Assembly: GCA_041390685.1 (NCBI GenBank)
Contig: JAWKPL010000001.1
Coordinates: 1,054,001 to 1,118,000, forward strand
Length of the DNA: 64,000 nt
Direction of reading: 5' to 3'
Origin: JAIBBD01 sp041390685
Lineage (GTDB): Bacteria; Chloroflexota; Dehalococcoidia; UBA2979
The position numbers were made by a program, and so were the translations under genes. Shown in pieces: positions 16,943 through 25,125 of the stretch. Numbering within the stretch: the first letter of the stretch is position 1; every line of letters starts with the position of its first letter. Below the pieces are notes generated by a model, which was not told the origin of the DNA, ran no database searches, and worked only from the letters and a program-made list of their open reading frames with translations.

Positions 16943-18343
16943 CTAGCCCCGATAACGCGACTGGCCGATGACGCTGTCCTTGTTCAGGCGCTTGTTGAGG
17001 TGCAACCCCTCGAGGATCAATTCCACCGCGGCCGCCTGCGCCGCTGGACTCGAGTCCGTCGTCACCTGCCGCACCGCCTCTTGCAGGCCGTCCACCTGCT
17101 TGAGCATCTGCTGGTAGTGCGAGAGCGGCAGCGCCTCTCCCGTCTCGGTCGAGATGCCGGACTTGAACGAGGCGATCACCGGCTCGAGATCCGTGAGGCT
17201 GCAATGCCGGTTGAACACCGCGACCACCGCACCCTGGATCAGGCGGTCGACGATCTGGTCCTCGCGCCCATCCTCCACCGTCTCGAACTCGACCTTGCCC
17301 TCGAGCGCCGGCTTGATGAATGACAGGTCGGACACACGCGGGACGATCTCGCGCTCGCCCAGCCGCACGCCGCGCCGGAACGCGTTCGCCACCATCGCCT
17401 CGTAGTCGGCCACCGAGGCGCGTACCGACACCCCCGACCGCTGGTTGATGTCGGGCGACCGGCGCGCCAGCCGCGTGACCTCCGCGATCACTTCCTTCAT
17501 GTAGTCGGGTACCGTCACCTGGTACCCATCCTGCGACAGCCGCGCAGCCTCCTGGTCGATGATGCTGACCTCGTCCTCGACGTTTCGAGGGTAGTGCGTC
17601 CGGATCTGCGACCCATACCGGTCCTTCAGCGGCGTGATGATCCGGCCCCGGTTCGTGTAATCCTCCGGGTTCGCCGTCGCCACGATGAACACGTCCAGCG
17701 GGAGCCGTACTTTGTGCCCCCGGATCTGGATGTCGCGCTCCTCCATCGCGTTCAGCAGACCCACCTGGATCCGCTCCGCGAGGTCCGGCAACTCGTTGAT
17801 GGCGAAGATCCCGCGGTTCGTCCGTGGAATGAGGCCGAAATGGATCGTCAGCTGGTCCGAGAGGTACCGGCCCTCCGCCACCTTGATCGGGTCCACTTCG
17901 CCGATCAGGTCCGCGATCGTGATGTCCGGCGTCGCGAGCTTCTCGCCATACCGCTCATCCCGGTGCACCCACGCGATCGGCGTGTCGTCTCCCAGCTCTT
18001 CGACCAGCGCCCGTCCCTGCTCGCTGATCGGCGCGAACGGGTTCTCGGGAATCTCGACACCCGCAATCACCGGCGTCCACTCGTCAAGCAGCGACGTCAG
18101 GCTCCGGATGATCCGCGACTTTGCCTGCCCGCGCTCGCCCAGCAGGATGATGTCGTGACCTGAGAGGATCGCATTCTCCAGCTGAGGGATGACCGTCTCG
18201 TCATAACCCGTGATGCCGGGGAAGAGATGCTGACCCCGCTCGAGGTTTGCGATCAGGTTCTTGCGGATCTCCTCGCGCACCGGGAGCACCTGGTAGCCGG
18301 TTGCGCGCAGAGCGCCAAGCGTCGCGGGTTGCTCGTTCGCCAA
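16943..18343 (-). CDS. MoxR/magnesium-chelatase-type AAA+ ATPase
   Basis: This 466-residue AAA+ protein has a Walker A variant, GERGQAKSR (69-77), with Ala in place of the last Gly; this is usual in this subfamily. Further on it has GIFAINELPDL as Walker B, FIVATANPEDYTNRGRI as sensor 1, and LKDRYGSQI with the arginine-finger region. The C-terminal third is the helical lid plus an extra domain. It is encoded just before the VWA protein and almost certainly works with it, hydrolysing ATP to remodel a client. A TATACT box on this strand (18453-18458) may be the -10, but no convincing -35 is present. ChlI-type magnesium chelatase function is unlikely, because no chlorophyll genes are nearby. Confidence 0.86.
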   Translation of the reverse strand: MANEQPATLGALRATGYQVLPVREEIRKNLIANLERGQHLFPGITGYDETVIPQLENAILSGHDIILLGERGQAKSRIIRSLTSLLDEWTPVIAGVEIPENPFAPISEQGRALVEELGDDTPIAWVHRDERYGEKLATPDITIADLIGEVDPIKVAEGRYLSDQLTIHFGLIPRTNRGIFAINELPDLAERIQVGLLNAMEERDIQIRGHKVRLPLDVFIVATANPEDYTNRGRIITPLKDRYGSQIRTHYPRNVEDEVSIIDQEAARLSQDGYQVTVPDYMKEVIAEVTRLARRSPDINQRSGVSVRASVADYEAMVANAFRRGVRLGEREIVPRVSDLSFIKPALEGKVEFETVEDGREDQIVDRLIQGAVVAVFNRHCSLTDLEPVIASFKSGISTETGEALPLSHYQQMLKQVDGLQEAVRQVTTDSSPAAQAAAVELILEGLHLNKRLNKDSVIGQSRYRG

Positions 18344-18489
18344 GGCTGGCCCCCTTCAGTTCCCGGTCCATCCGGGTGGCGCGCCGGCTACTGCGAATCG
18401 AAAGGAGCGCGGGCCGTACGCTGCCGGCAGATCGCCGCCGGTTGCCTCGATCAGTATACGTTTCCGCGTACAGGCGCTGCCGGATACGA

Positions 18490-18515
18490 AAAGGCCCCGC
18501 GCGCGCGGGGCCTTT
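18490..18515 (-). terminator. Rho-independent terminator hairpin of the XRE gene
   Basis: A perfect 26-bp palindrome (13-bp arms beginning AAAGGCCCC and ending GGGGCCTTT) lies 28 bp past the stop of the XRE regulator and ahead of the MoxR operon. On the minus strand it runs into TTTTC. It insulates the two units and may also work on the + strand, although no + gene is upstream. Confidence 0.8.
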
Positions 18516-18543
18516 GTCTGGTGGGAGGAATGCCAGCGCGGAC

Positions 18544-18894
18544 CTACGAGGCGGCTTCCGCCTCCACTCGCCGCGGCGCGATCGAGTCCAACAGGTCCGG
18601 CCGGTCGACCAGCGTCTTCACGACCTTACCCAGCCGCGAGTCCCGCAGCACGATGATGTCCGACACGTCCAGCACGTCGCCAAGCGAGATGTCCAGGGCC
18701 GCTGCAACCGACAGCGCCGTCGACAGCGGAAGCTCACGCTTCCCCGTCTCATAGTTCGACAGCGATGCCTGCGTGATGCCCGCGGTCCGCGCGACCTCCG
18801 CCTGCGACCGCTCGCGCTTCATCCGCCACTGCCGCAGCCGCTGCCCGGTCGCCCGCCGTCGCTCTCGCTCCGCGGCCTCAAGGTTCGTCGTCAT
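18544..18894 (-). CDS. XRE-family helix-turn-helix regulator
   Basis: This 116-residue protein starts at ATG 18894; the longer frame back to 19005 crosses its promoter. A Cro/C1-type HTH covers about residues 17-70, with RSQAEVARTAGITQASLSNY as the recognition segment and KRELPLSTALSVAAALDISL as the closing helices. The C-terminal 45 residues form a short acidic/hydrophobic tail with no known domain. A GGAAAGGAC ribosome-binding site precedes the start. A palindrome overlapping the predicted -35 suggests autoregulation. The target genes are unknown; the nearest candidates are the MoxR/VWA operon behind the terminator and the secreted protein gene upstream. Confidence 0.88.
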   Translation of the reverse strand: MTTNLEAAERERRRATGQRLRQWRMKRERSQAEVARTAGITQASLSNYETGKRELPLSTALSVAAALDISLGDVLDVSDIIVLRDSRLGKVVKTLVDRPDLLDSIAPRRVEAEAAS

Positions 18895-18946
18895 TTCTTC
18901 CGTCCTTTCCAGGGGCGCCTCGACCCTGCCGAGATATCTAGTCGTG

Positions 18947-18977
18947 ATTCTAACCTGTGTGTTCTTGTGCGCACAAG
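18947..18977 (-). promoter_or_regulatory. Promoter with palindromic operator for the XRE gene
   Basis: On the minus strand a -35-like TTGTGC (18971-18976) is separated by 18 bp from a good -10, TAGAAT (18947-18952). The perfect 14-bp palindrome CTTGTGCGCACAAG (18964-18977) covers the -35, which is where an XRE repressor would be expected to bind its own promoter. A further half-site, CTTGTG, occurs immediately beyond it. Confidence 0.5.
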
Positions 18978-19056
18978 CACAAGTTGGGAGGCGCGGCGAT
19001 ATCACGTTTGAGGGCCATCACGAGCATATGACCCGATGGCACGTATGGAAAGCGCC

Positions 19057-19929
19057 CTATTGTAAAATTCGGATGACGGCCGAGCGCCCCACCACCTGCT
19101 GCCAGGCCCAGCCCTCGCCACTGCTCATGAACCAGATGTCCCGATGTTGTCCGTGGATGCCGCTCCCCGTATCCGCGCACACGTACGTACGGCCCGTGGG
19201 ATCCCCCTCGATCACGAACCGCTGACCGAGGTACTGGTACTCGCAGGCCGCGGCTCCGGGGTACACAGGTGTCCCGTCGCGCATGACGCCGCAGAACCCG
19301 CCGCCGTCACCCGCTCGCTGCCCGCCTGTTGAATCCTCACAGTAGTAGAACGTCACCGGGACAGTGAGACGCTCACCCGCCTGCAGTTCGGGAAGCACAG
19401 GCGCCGTCGTCTGCGTCCGCACCGTCGCCTCGCTGATCGTCGGCGTCGGCTTCACCTTGAACCGCGCCGATGTCACCATGAGGTCGCCCGTGTCCGCCGG
19501 GCGCTCCATCAGCATGGGCACGACGCTCGTCAACGCCGAGGACACACGCGCATCCGACTGCGGCGCATCCTCTTCCGTCGCCGCCGCGGTCGCGCTCCGT
19601 TCGCTCGCCTCCGCGTCCGTACCGATCTCGGAGTCCGCGGCCGGCTCCTCGGATGCCGCGGTCGGCGACGCGCCCGCCGACTTCACGAAGCGCGTCAGCG
19701 CGCCGATCGAGGTCGACTCACCACGCTGCTGCGGAGCGCGCGCCGCCGGAGTCTCGAGCGCCCCTTGCGACGCCGTCGAGGCGCTCGCTCGCGGGTAGGA
19801 CGGCGTGTCGTTCCGCTGCAGCACCGCGCCCGCCACGATCGCCCCCGTCGCGATCGTCAGGGAGAGCCCGCAGATGAACAGGCTGTGGCGCGCGACCCGC
19901 CAGGGTGTCAGCAGCATTCCCCACCGCAT
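19057..19929 (-). CDS. Membrane-anchored protein with a 3D/double-psi barrel-like C terminus
   Basis: Starting at ATG 19929 (19917 is possible), the product has about 290 residues. An N-terminal membrane anchor (SLFICGLSLTIATGAIVAG) is followed by a long Ala/Ser/Thr/Glu-rich linker. The last 90 residues have four cysteines, and the pattern CADTGSGIHGQHRDIWF resembles the Asp-rich active-site block of 3D-domain proteins (YuiC/MltA-type barrel). Such domains cleave or bind peptidoglycan glycan strands. The anchor plus linker would place the barrel in the wall. The resemblance is by motif only, so a structural check would be needed to call it an enzyme. A CATAAT box and a pair of DnaA boxes lie upstream. 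Confidence 0.6.
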   Translation of the reverse strand: MRWGMLLTPWRVARHSLFICGLSLTIATGAIVAGAVLQRNDTPSYPRASASTASQGALETPAARAPQQRGESTSIGALTRFVKSAGASPTAASEEPAADSEIGTDAEASERSATAAATEEDAPQSDARVSSALTSVVPMLMERPADTGDLMVTSARFKVKPTPTISEATVRTQTTAPVLPELQAGERLTVPVTFYYCEDSTGGQRAGDGGGFCGVMRDGTPVYPGAAACEYQYLGQRFVIEGDPTGRTYVCADTGSGIHGQHRDIWFMSSGEGWAWQQVVGRSAVIRILQ

Positions 19930-19971
19930 ACGGGCGGCATTATGGCACCCAACGGGCGCTATGCGCACCCT

Positions 19972-20005
19972 TTATCAACACAATTGCCATCTCGTCTGTG
20001 GATAA
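19972..20005. promoter_or_regulatory. Pair of DnaA-box sequences
   Basis: TTATCAACA (19972-19980, + strand, one mismatch to the consensus) and a perfect TTATCCACA (minus strand, 19997-20005) lie 16 bp apart in the gap between two minus-strand genes. Six of nine bases are A/T, so such sites should be rare in this DNA. They may be a DnaA-dependent control site for the downstream wall-protein gene, or a DnaA-titration site. Confidence 0.5.
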
Positions 20006-20047
20006 CTTATGTACGGTCGGTAGCGTCGCCGGGCCGCTTATGTCGCA

Positions 20048-21391
20048 CTAACCGAGCAGGCCTTCGGCCCGCAGGTCACCCACGGCCGCCCGAAACGCCT
20101 CCACCGTACGGTCGATCTCCTCGTCGCCATGCGCCGAGGACACCATTCCACCGGTGTTCATCAGGTCCACGCCGTGGTTGAACAGGGCCCACTTCAGCGG
20201 CGCCACCAGCGACTCCACGACCCCCGCCGGCTCCTCCGCGGCGTCCCACTCAACATCCCCTGGCGCCGGCGCATCGTAGCCGAGGTTCAGATGCCACATC
20301 GAGGACACCGCCCACGCCGATCCCGGCACGCTCAGCTCGCGGAACAGCCCGTTGAGTCCGCGCACCAGTCCCGCCGTCGAGGCGTCCGCGCGCTCGGTCT
20401 CTCCACCCGCCGCGATCAGCCGCAGCGCTGCCGTCCCTGCCGCCGCTGACACCGGCGTCGCGTTGAACGTCCCCTGGTGCGTCACCCGCCGGCTGCTGTT
20501 CCACTCCCCGTCGTCCCGAATCTCGAGCATCGTGACGACATCCTCGCGGCCCGCGACGCATCCCCCCGGCAGCCCGCCCGCGAGGATCTTCGCGTGCGTC
20601 GAAAGGTCGCAGCGCACGCCGTAGCGCTCCTGCGCCCCGCCCGGAGCCATCCGGAACCCAGTGATCACTTCGTCCATCACGAACAGCGTCCCGGTCTCCC
20701 GGCACGCCTCGCTCGCCATCTGCAGGTACGAGGCGGCCAGCGGGTGCGTCCCCCAGTGCGCCCCTGTCGGCTCCAGGATCACCGCGGCCACGTCGCGCGG
20801 CGCCAGCGCCTCCCGCAGCGCGCGCTCATCGCCCGACGCCACGATCGTCAACGAGTCGTAGAACCCGCCCGGGACGCCCACCGAGTGCGGATGTGCCTCG
20901 TCCTCGCGCAACCGCCCCACGACCAGGTCGTGCCAACCGTGGAAGTGCTCCACCAGTTTCACGACCCGTTCGCGACCCGTGTACGCGCGCGCCAGCCGCA
21001 GCGCCATCATCGTCGCCTCAGTCCCCGACGAGGTGAAACGCACCCGCTCGGCGCATGGCACCATCGCCAGCACCTGCTCTCCCCACTCCACTTCCGCCTC
21101 ATGCGAGGATCCAAAGTGTGTTCCTCGACCCAGCGCCTCCTGCGCCGCTTCCACGACCTCGGGCCGGTTGTGCCCCAGCAACAGCGCACCGTGCCCGCCG
21201 ATGTAGTCGATGTACTCGTTGCCGTCCACGTCCCACTTGCGTGCCCCGGCCGCCCGCTCGACGTAGATCGGCCACGGCGAAAACGCCCGGATGTCGTGCG
21301 TCACGCCCGAGGGAAACACCCGGCGCGCTCGTTCCGCGAGCCGCCTTGAATTCTGGTGCAGTGCTTCGAAGGTCTCGAGGATCGAACTCAC
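20048..21391 (-). CDS. Class III aminotransferase, glutamate-1-semialdehyde aminomutase-like
   Basis: From GTG 21391, preceded by GAAGGGA, the protein has 447 residues; longer frames run antisense to the pterin dehydratase gene and are rejected. The fold-type I features are SGTEATMMALRLARAYTGR, HFHGWHD, VILEP, FVMDEVITGFR and the PLP lysine in STHAKILAGGLPGGC (Lys268). The N-terminal SGVTHDIRAFSPWP and the KILAGGLPGG block match the HemL subgroup. No haem genes surround it, and many Chloroflexota carry such paralogues for amino-acid or amine conversion, so I do not assign hemL. It is divergent from the pterin dehydratase gene. Confidence 0.85.
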   Translation of the reverse strand: MSSILETFEALHQNSRRLAERARRVFPSGVTHDIRAFSPWPIYVERAAGARKWDVDGNEYIDYIGGHGALLLGHNRPEVVEAAQEALGRGTHFGSSHEAEVEWGEQVLAMVPCAERVRFTSSGTEATMMALRLARAYTGRERVVKLVEHFHGWHDLVVGRLREDEAHPHSVGVPGGFYDSLTIVASGDERALREALAPRDVAAVILEPTGAHWGTHPLAASYLQMASEACRETGTLFVMDEVITGFRMAPGGAQERYGVRCDLSTHAKILAGGLPGGCVAGREDVVTMLEIRDDGEWNSSRRVTHQGTFNATPVSAAAGTAALRLIAAGGETERADASTAGLVRGLNGLFRELSVPGSAWAVSSMWHLNLGYDAPAPGDVEWDAAEEPAGVVESLVAPLKWALFNHGVDLMNTGGMVSSAHGDEEIDRTVEAFRAAVGDLRAEGLLG

Positions 21392-21494
21392 GCTGCTTCC
21401 CTTCGATGACGCTCGGGGGGGCCGCGTCCAGGCGACCGCTGCGTCGAGTGTCGGGCCGCCCCTGCGGCCCGGCAAGCCAGTTGAGGAGGATTGC

Positions 21495-21788
21495 ATGCCC
21501 CGCATGACCGATGACCAGCTCGTCGACGCCCTGGCGACGCTGCCGGCATGGCAGCAACAGGGCGAGGAACTCGTCCGCGAACTCACGTTCCGCGACTCCG
21601 TCGAGGCGATCGGCTTTGTCGTGCAGGTCGCCGCGCTGCAGGAACGCGCTGATCACCACGCCACCATCACGAACACCTACAACAACGTCCGCCTCGCCCT
21701 CACCTCCCACGACGAGGGTGGCATCACCGATCGCGATGTCGCCCTCGCCCGTGACATCGAGGAGCGCGCACGCGCCCTCGGCGGCTGA
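21495..21788 (+). CDS. phhB: 4a-hydroxytetrahydrobiopterin dehydratase (pterin-4a-carbinolamine dehydratase)
   Basis: This 97-residue protein starts at ATG 21495, with a GAGGAGGA ribosome-binding site 4 bases before it. It contains the PCD signature ADHHATI (His54, His55), NTYNNVRLALTSHDEGGIT with His72, and the closing DVALARDIEE helix. The family dehydrates 4a-hydroxytetrahydrobiopterin made by aromatic amino acid hydroxylases; in organisms without such hydroxylases it may serve molybdopterin metabolism or transcription. No hydroxylase is in the window. The reductase-like gene 88 bp downstream may be co-expressed. Confidence 0.92.
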   Translation: MPRMTDDQLVDALATLPAWQQQGEELVRELTFRDSVEAIGFVVQVAALQERADHHATITNTYNNVRLALTSHDEGGITDRDVALARDIEERARALGG

Positions 21789-21876
21789 GGACCGCGGCCG
21801 CAGGGGTCTCGGACTCGGCGATAATGGCCCCCTCGCGCCGCTGAGTCCTCCACGACTACTCGACGGGAGCATAGCG

Positions 21877-22524
21877 ATGTCGTTGGCCCGCGTTCAGTTC
21901 TTCTCGATCTCCCTCGACGGCTTTGGGACCGGGGAGGGCCAGAGCCTGGAGTCACCGTTCGGTCACGCGGGCGAGCGGCTACACGAGTGGATGTTTGTCA
22001 CTCGCTGGTGGCACGAGATGCTCGGCGAGCCCGGCGGTACACGCGGGATCGACGACGCATTCCTGCGACTGCACAGCCCGGGGATCGGCGCCGAGATCAT
22101 GGGGGCTGGCAAATTCGGCCCGCCCGGATGGCACGAGGATCCCGAGTGGAGCGGATGGTGGGGCCCCAACCCACCCTTCCATACGCCCACCTTCGTCCTC
22201 ACCCATCATCCACGCCCCTCGATTGAGATGGAGGGCGGTACGACGTTCCACTTCCTCGACGCCAATCCCGCGGAGGCGCTCGCGCAGGCCCGCGAGGCCG
22301 CGGCGGGCCAGGACGTACGCATCGGCGGCGGCGCCACGACGATCCGCGCCTTCCTCGCCGCCGGCCTCATCGACCACATGCACGTGGTCGTGGTCCCGAT
22401 CGTGCTCGGCCGGGGCGTACGCCTCTGGGACGGGATCGAAGGCATCGAGCAGGACTACCAGGTCGAGTCCATCACCTCATCGAGCGGAGTGACCCACGTG
22501 ATGTTCCACCGCGCGAGCGCCTGA
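21877..22524 (+). CDS. Dihydrofolate-reductase/RibD C-terminal-domain family reductase
   Basis: The 215-residue product starts at ATG 21877 behind a GGGAG site. It begins ARVQFFSISLDGFGTG, the standard opening of the RibD_C family, has MGAGKFGPP near the middle and ends with QDVRIGGGATTIRAFLAAGLIDHMHVVVVPIVLGRGVRLWDG, with the GGG-x-TIR nucleotide-binding motif. These stand-alone domains are NADPH-binding reductases of unknown substrate; deaminase partners are absent here, so a riboflavin role is not supported. A second member of the family lies at 57634-58242 on the other strand. Confidence 0.87.
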   Translation: MSLARVQFFSISLDGFGTGEGQSLESPFGHAGERLHEWMFVTRWWHEMLGEPGGTRGIDDAFLRLHSPGIGAEIMGAGKFGPPGWHEDPEWSGWWGPNPPFHTPTFVLTHHPRPSIEMEGGTTFHFLDANPAEALAQAREAAAGQDVRIGGGATTIRAFLAAGLIDHMHVVVVPIVLGRGVRLWDGIEGIEQDYQVESITSSSGVTHVMFHRASA

Positions 22525-22609
22525 TCCCCGGCCGCCCGGTGAACGTCCCGTTCGCCCCACAGCTTGGCCATAGGTCGGTTCACCCGTCACCACGACGCGC
22601 CGACGCCCC

Positions 22610-24544
22610 TCAGGCCTCCACCTCGATCGCCTCGAGGGCCAGCGACGATTCCTCCCATTCGGCCACCGCCGCCGCCAGCCGCGACCGCAGCCCCTCCTGT
22701 CGTTCGACGTCCGCCTGGAGCTGCTCACGCTGAGTCCGCTGGTAATACGCCGGGTCGGCAAACACCGCCTCGAGATCTGCGATCTCCCGCTCGAGCTCGA
22801 CCGCCTCCCGCTCCAGACGTTCCACCGACCGTTTCAGCAGCGCGAGGTTCCGCCGCCGCTCCTTGCGGTCCGCATACCCGTTCGCCGCCCCCGACACGAC
22901 CGCCGGCGTCGACGCCGCCTGAATGGGCGCCTGCGCACCCGCCAGAAAGTCCGCCCCCTGCTTCTCGAGGTACTCCTCGTACGTCCCCGCGAAGTCCTCC
23001 AGCCCCTCCGGCGACAGCGCCAGCACGCGCGTCCCCACTCCCGACACGAAATGCCGGTCGTGGCTCACGAACACGACCGTCCCCGCATACTCCTGCAGCG
23101 AGCGCATGAGCGCCTCGCGCCCCTCCAGGTCGAGGTGGTTCGTGGGCTCGTCGAGCAACAGCAGGTTGGGCTGCTGCAGCATCAGCGCCGCCAGCAACAG
23201 CCGCGCCGACTCGCCGCCGCTCAGGTCGTTCACCCGCTTCAGCGCATCGTCCCCGCTGAGCAGCACCGCGCCGAGGCTGCCCCGCACCGTCGGGATGTCG
23301 GCCAGCCCCGTCGCGCCACACAACCAGTCGTACGCGCTCGCCTCGCCGCGTAGCAGCTCGTGGTGATCCTGCGCGAAATAGCCCGTCTGCACCTCGTGAC
23401 CGAACCGCACTGACCCGGCGTCCGCCGCGAGCGCTCCCCGCACGATGTTCAGCAGTGTGGATTTGCCCACGCCGTTCGGCCCCACTACTGCCACGCGCTG
23501 CCCGCGCTCCACCGCGAACGAGACATCGCGCAGCACCTCCGGCCCATCGCCGAACCGCTTCGACACACCGCGCACCTCGACCACTTCGCGACCGGACGGC
23601 CGCCGAGGTGTGAACCGGAAGGCGGGCGACCGCCGCGAGCTGCGCTTCAGCTCGGGCAGCTCCATCTTCGCGACCTGCTTCTTTCGTGCCGAGGCCTGTC
23701 GCGCCTTCGTCGCCTTCGCCTGGAACCGGTCGATGAACGCCTGCAGCTCGTCGCGCTTCGCCTCTTGGCGCACCAGTTCCGCTTCCTTCTGCGCCGCTGC
23801 GAGGGCTTTCGCCGCCTCGAATGCGTCGTAGCTCCCCGCGTACAGCCGCACCTCCTGGTAGTCCACGTCCGCGATCTGGTCGCAGATCGCATTGAGGAAG
23901 TGCCGGTCGTGCGAGATCACCACGAACGCCCCGCGGAACTCGCGCAGGTACCCCTCCAACCACCGGATCGAGGCAATGTCGAGGTGGTTCGTTGGCTCGT
24001 CCAGCAGCAGCAAATCCGGCGCCGAGAACAGCGTCTGCGCTAGCAACACCCGCAGCCGGAACCCGCCCGACAGCTCCCGCATCGGGCGGCCGTGCCGCTC
24101 GTGCTCCACCCCGAGCCCCACGAGCAGCGCCGCCGCCTCGGCCTCCGACTGGTACCCGCCGAGGCTGGCGATCTCCGTCTCCAGCTCCGCCAGCCGCTCC
24201 CCCTGGTGCGCCCGCTCCTGCTCCAGTACCTCTACGAGCAGCCCCGCCCGCTCATCCAGCGCCTCCCACAGCCGCGGCCGCCCCATCCGCACGACGTCGA
24301 TCGGTGTGCGCTCGTCGAAGCGAAAATGGTCCTGCCCGAGCGTCCCGATGCGCAGGTCGCGGATCTGCGTCACTGTCCCGGTCGTTGGAGCCAGGTCGCC
24401 CGTCATCACCCGCAGCAACGTCGACTTGCCGCTGCCGTTCGCACCCACGAGCCCGTAGTGCCCACGAGGACTCAACTGCCAGCTCACGCCCTCGTAGAGC
24501 ACCTGGCCGCCGAACCGCACCCCGATGTCGGTGAGTGTCAGCAC
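22610..24544 (-). CDS. ABC-F family ATPase (ribosome-associated type)
   Basis: This 644-residue protein has two ABC domains and no membrane segments. Domain 1 has Walker A GANGSGKST (34-42), signature ELSGGFRLRVLLAQ and Walker B LLLLDEPTNHLD. A charged linker rich in KATKARQASARKKQ follows. Domain 2 has GPNGVGKST (about 355), DLSGGESARLLLAALM and a second DEPTNHLD. A C-terminal coiled coil (LLKRSVERLEREAVELE) completes the Uup/YdiF-like layout. ABC-F proteins act on the ribosomal E site to rescue stalled or antibiotic-bound ribosomes. The small kinase gene ends 3 bp upstream, so they are co-transcribed. Whether it gives drug resistance cannot be told from sequence. Confidence 0.93.
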   Translation of the reverse strand: MLTLTDIGVRFGGQVLYEGVSWQLSPRGHYGLVGANGSGKSTLLRVMTGDLAPTTGTVTQIRDLRIGTLGQDHFRFDERTPIDVVRMGRPRLWEALDERAGLLVEVLEQERAHQGERLAELETEIASLGGYQSEAEAAALLVGLGVEHERHGRPMRELSGGFRLRVLLAQTLFSAPDLLLLDEPTNHLDIASIRWLEGYLREFRGAFVVISHDRHFLNAICDQIADVDYQEVRLYAGSYDAFEAAKALAAAQKEAELVRQEAKRDELQAFIDRFQAKATKARQASARKKQVAKMELPELKRSSRRSPAFRFTPRRPSGREVVEVRGVSKRFGDGPEVLRDVSFAVERGQRVAVVGPNGVGKSTLLNIVRGALAADAGSVRFGHEVQTGYFAQDHHELLRGEASAYDWLCGATGLADIPTVRGSLGAVLLSGDDALKRVNDLSGGESARLLLAALMLQQPNLLLLDEPTNHLDLEGREALMRSLQEYAGTVVFVSHDRHFVSGVGTRVLALSPEGLEDFAGTYEEYLEKQGADFLAGAQAPIQAASTPAVVSGAANGYADRKERRRNLALLKRSVERLEREAVELEREIADLEAVFADPAYYQRTQREQLQADVERQEGLRSRLAAAVAEWEESSLALEAIEVEA

Positions 24545-24547
24545 GCG

Positions 24548-25105
24548 CTACCCAACCACCAGCCGGACGAAGTGGTTGACGTCCTCGGACGACCGTAGCC
24601 GCACCACGCGTCCGGGCCCCGGCTCATCGTCCGTCGCCGCCCGCATCACCTCCCGGCCGAGTCGCGCGCGACGCGTGACGGTCCACGCGATCAGCGACTC
24701 ATTCGGGGCCCACACTTTCAGCTGCGGCCAGAACCGCTCGACGTTCGTCCCCCACAGCAGCTCCCGCTCTCGCGACCGCCGCCACGAGCGCCGCACGAGC
24801 CGCGCGAGGCACACACGCAGCGGCAGGTCGAGCCACACGACGGTGTCCACCCGCGGCCAGTACGCCGCCCACGCCCGCGAGTAGTTGCCGGCCACGACCC
24901 AGCCCTCGCCCGCCGTCTCCGCCCGCACCCGCCCGAGGAACTCCTCGTCGTTCGAGCCCACCCAGCCCGGCTTCCAGTACAGCGCGTCCAGCTCGACGAA
25001 CGGCAGGTCGAGGCGCGCCGCTAGCTGCGAGGCCACCGTCGTCTTCCCGCTCCCTGAGCTGCCCACGACCGCGATCCGCGATCCAATGATTGACTCGCCT
25101 GCCAT
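24548..25105 (-). CDS. Small P-loop kinase (adenylate-kinase/topology-modulation-like)
   Basis: The product has 185 residues from ATG 25105; a GTG at 25129 overlaps the upstream SDR stop (GTGA) and is the alternative start. The P-loop is GSSGSGKTT and the next helix ends LDLPFVELDALYWKPGWV, the typical opening of FlaR/topology-modulation-type kinases. GWVVAGNYSRAW, VVWLDLPLRVCLARLVRRS and a C-terminal VVRLRSSEDVNHFV strand complete the fold. The substrate is unknown. It sits between an SDR and the ABC-F gene in a tight run of overlapping minus-strand genes. Confidence 0.8.
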   Translation of the reverse strand: MAGESIIGSRIAVVGSSGSGKTTVASQLAARLDLPFVELDALYWKPGWVGSNDEEFLGRVRAETAGEGWVVAGNYSRAWAAYWPRVDTVVWLDLPLRVCLARLVRRSWRRSRERELLWGTNVERFWPQLKVWAPNESLIAWTVTRRARLGREVMRAATDDEPGPGRVVRLRSSEDVNHFVRLVVG

Positions 25106-25125
25106 CGCCACCCTCGCAGCCGTCC

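Noticed and set aside
19972..20005. The DnaA-box pair as the replication origin itself
   Set aside because: Only two boxes, no A/T-rich unwinding region, no dnaA or dnaN nearby, and the strand composition does not change here.
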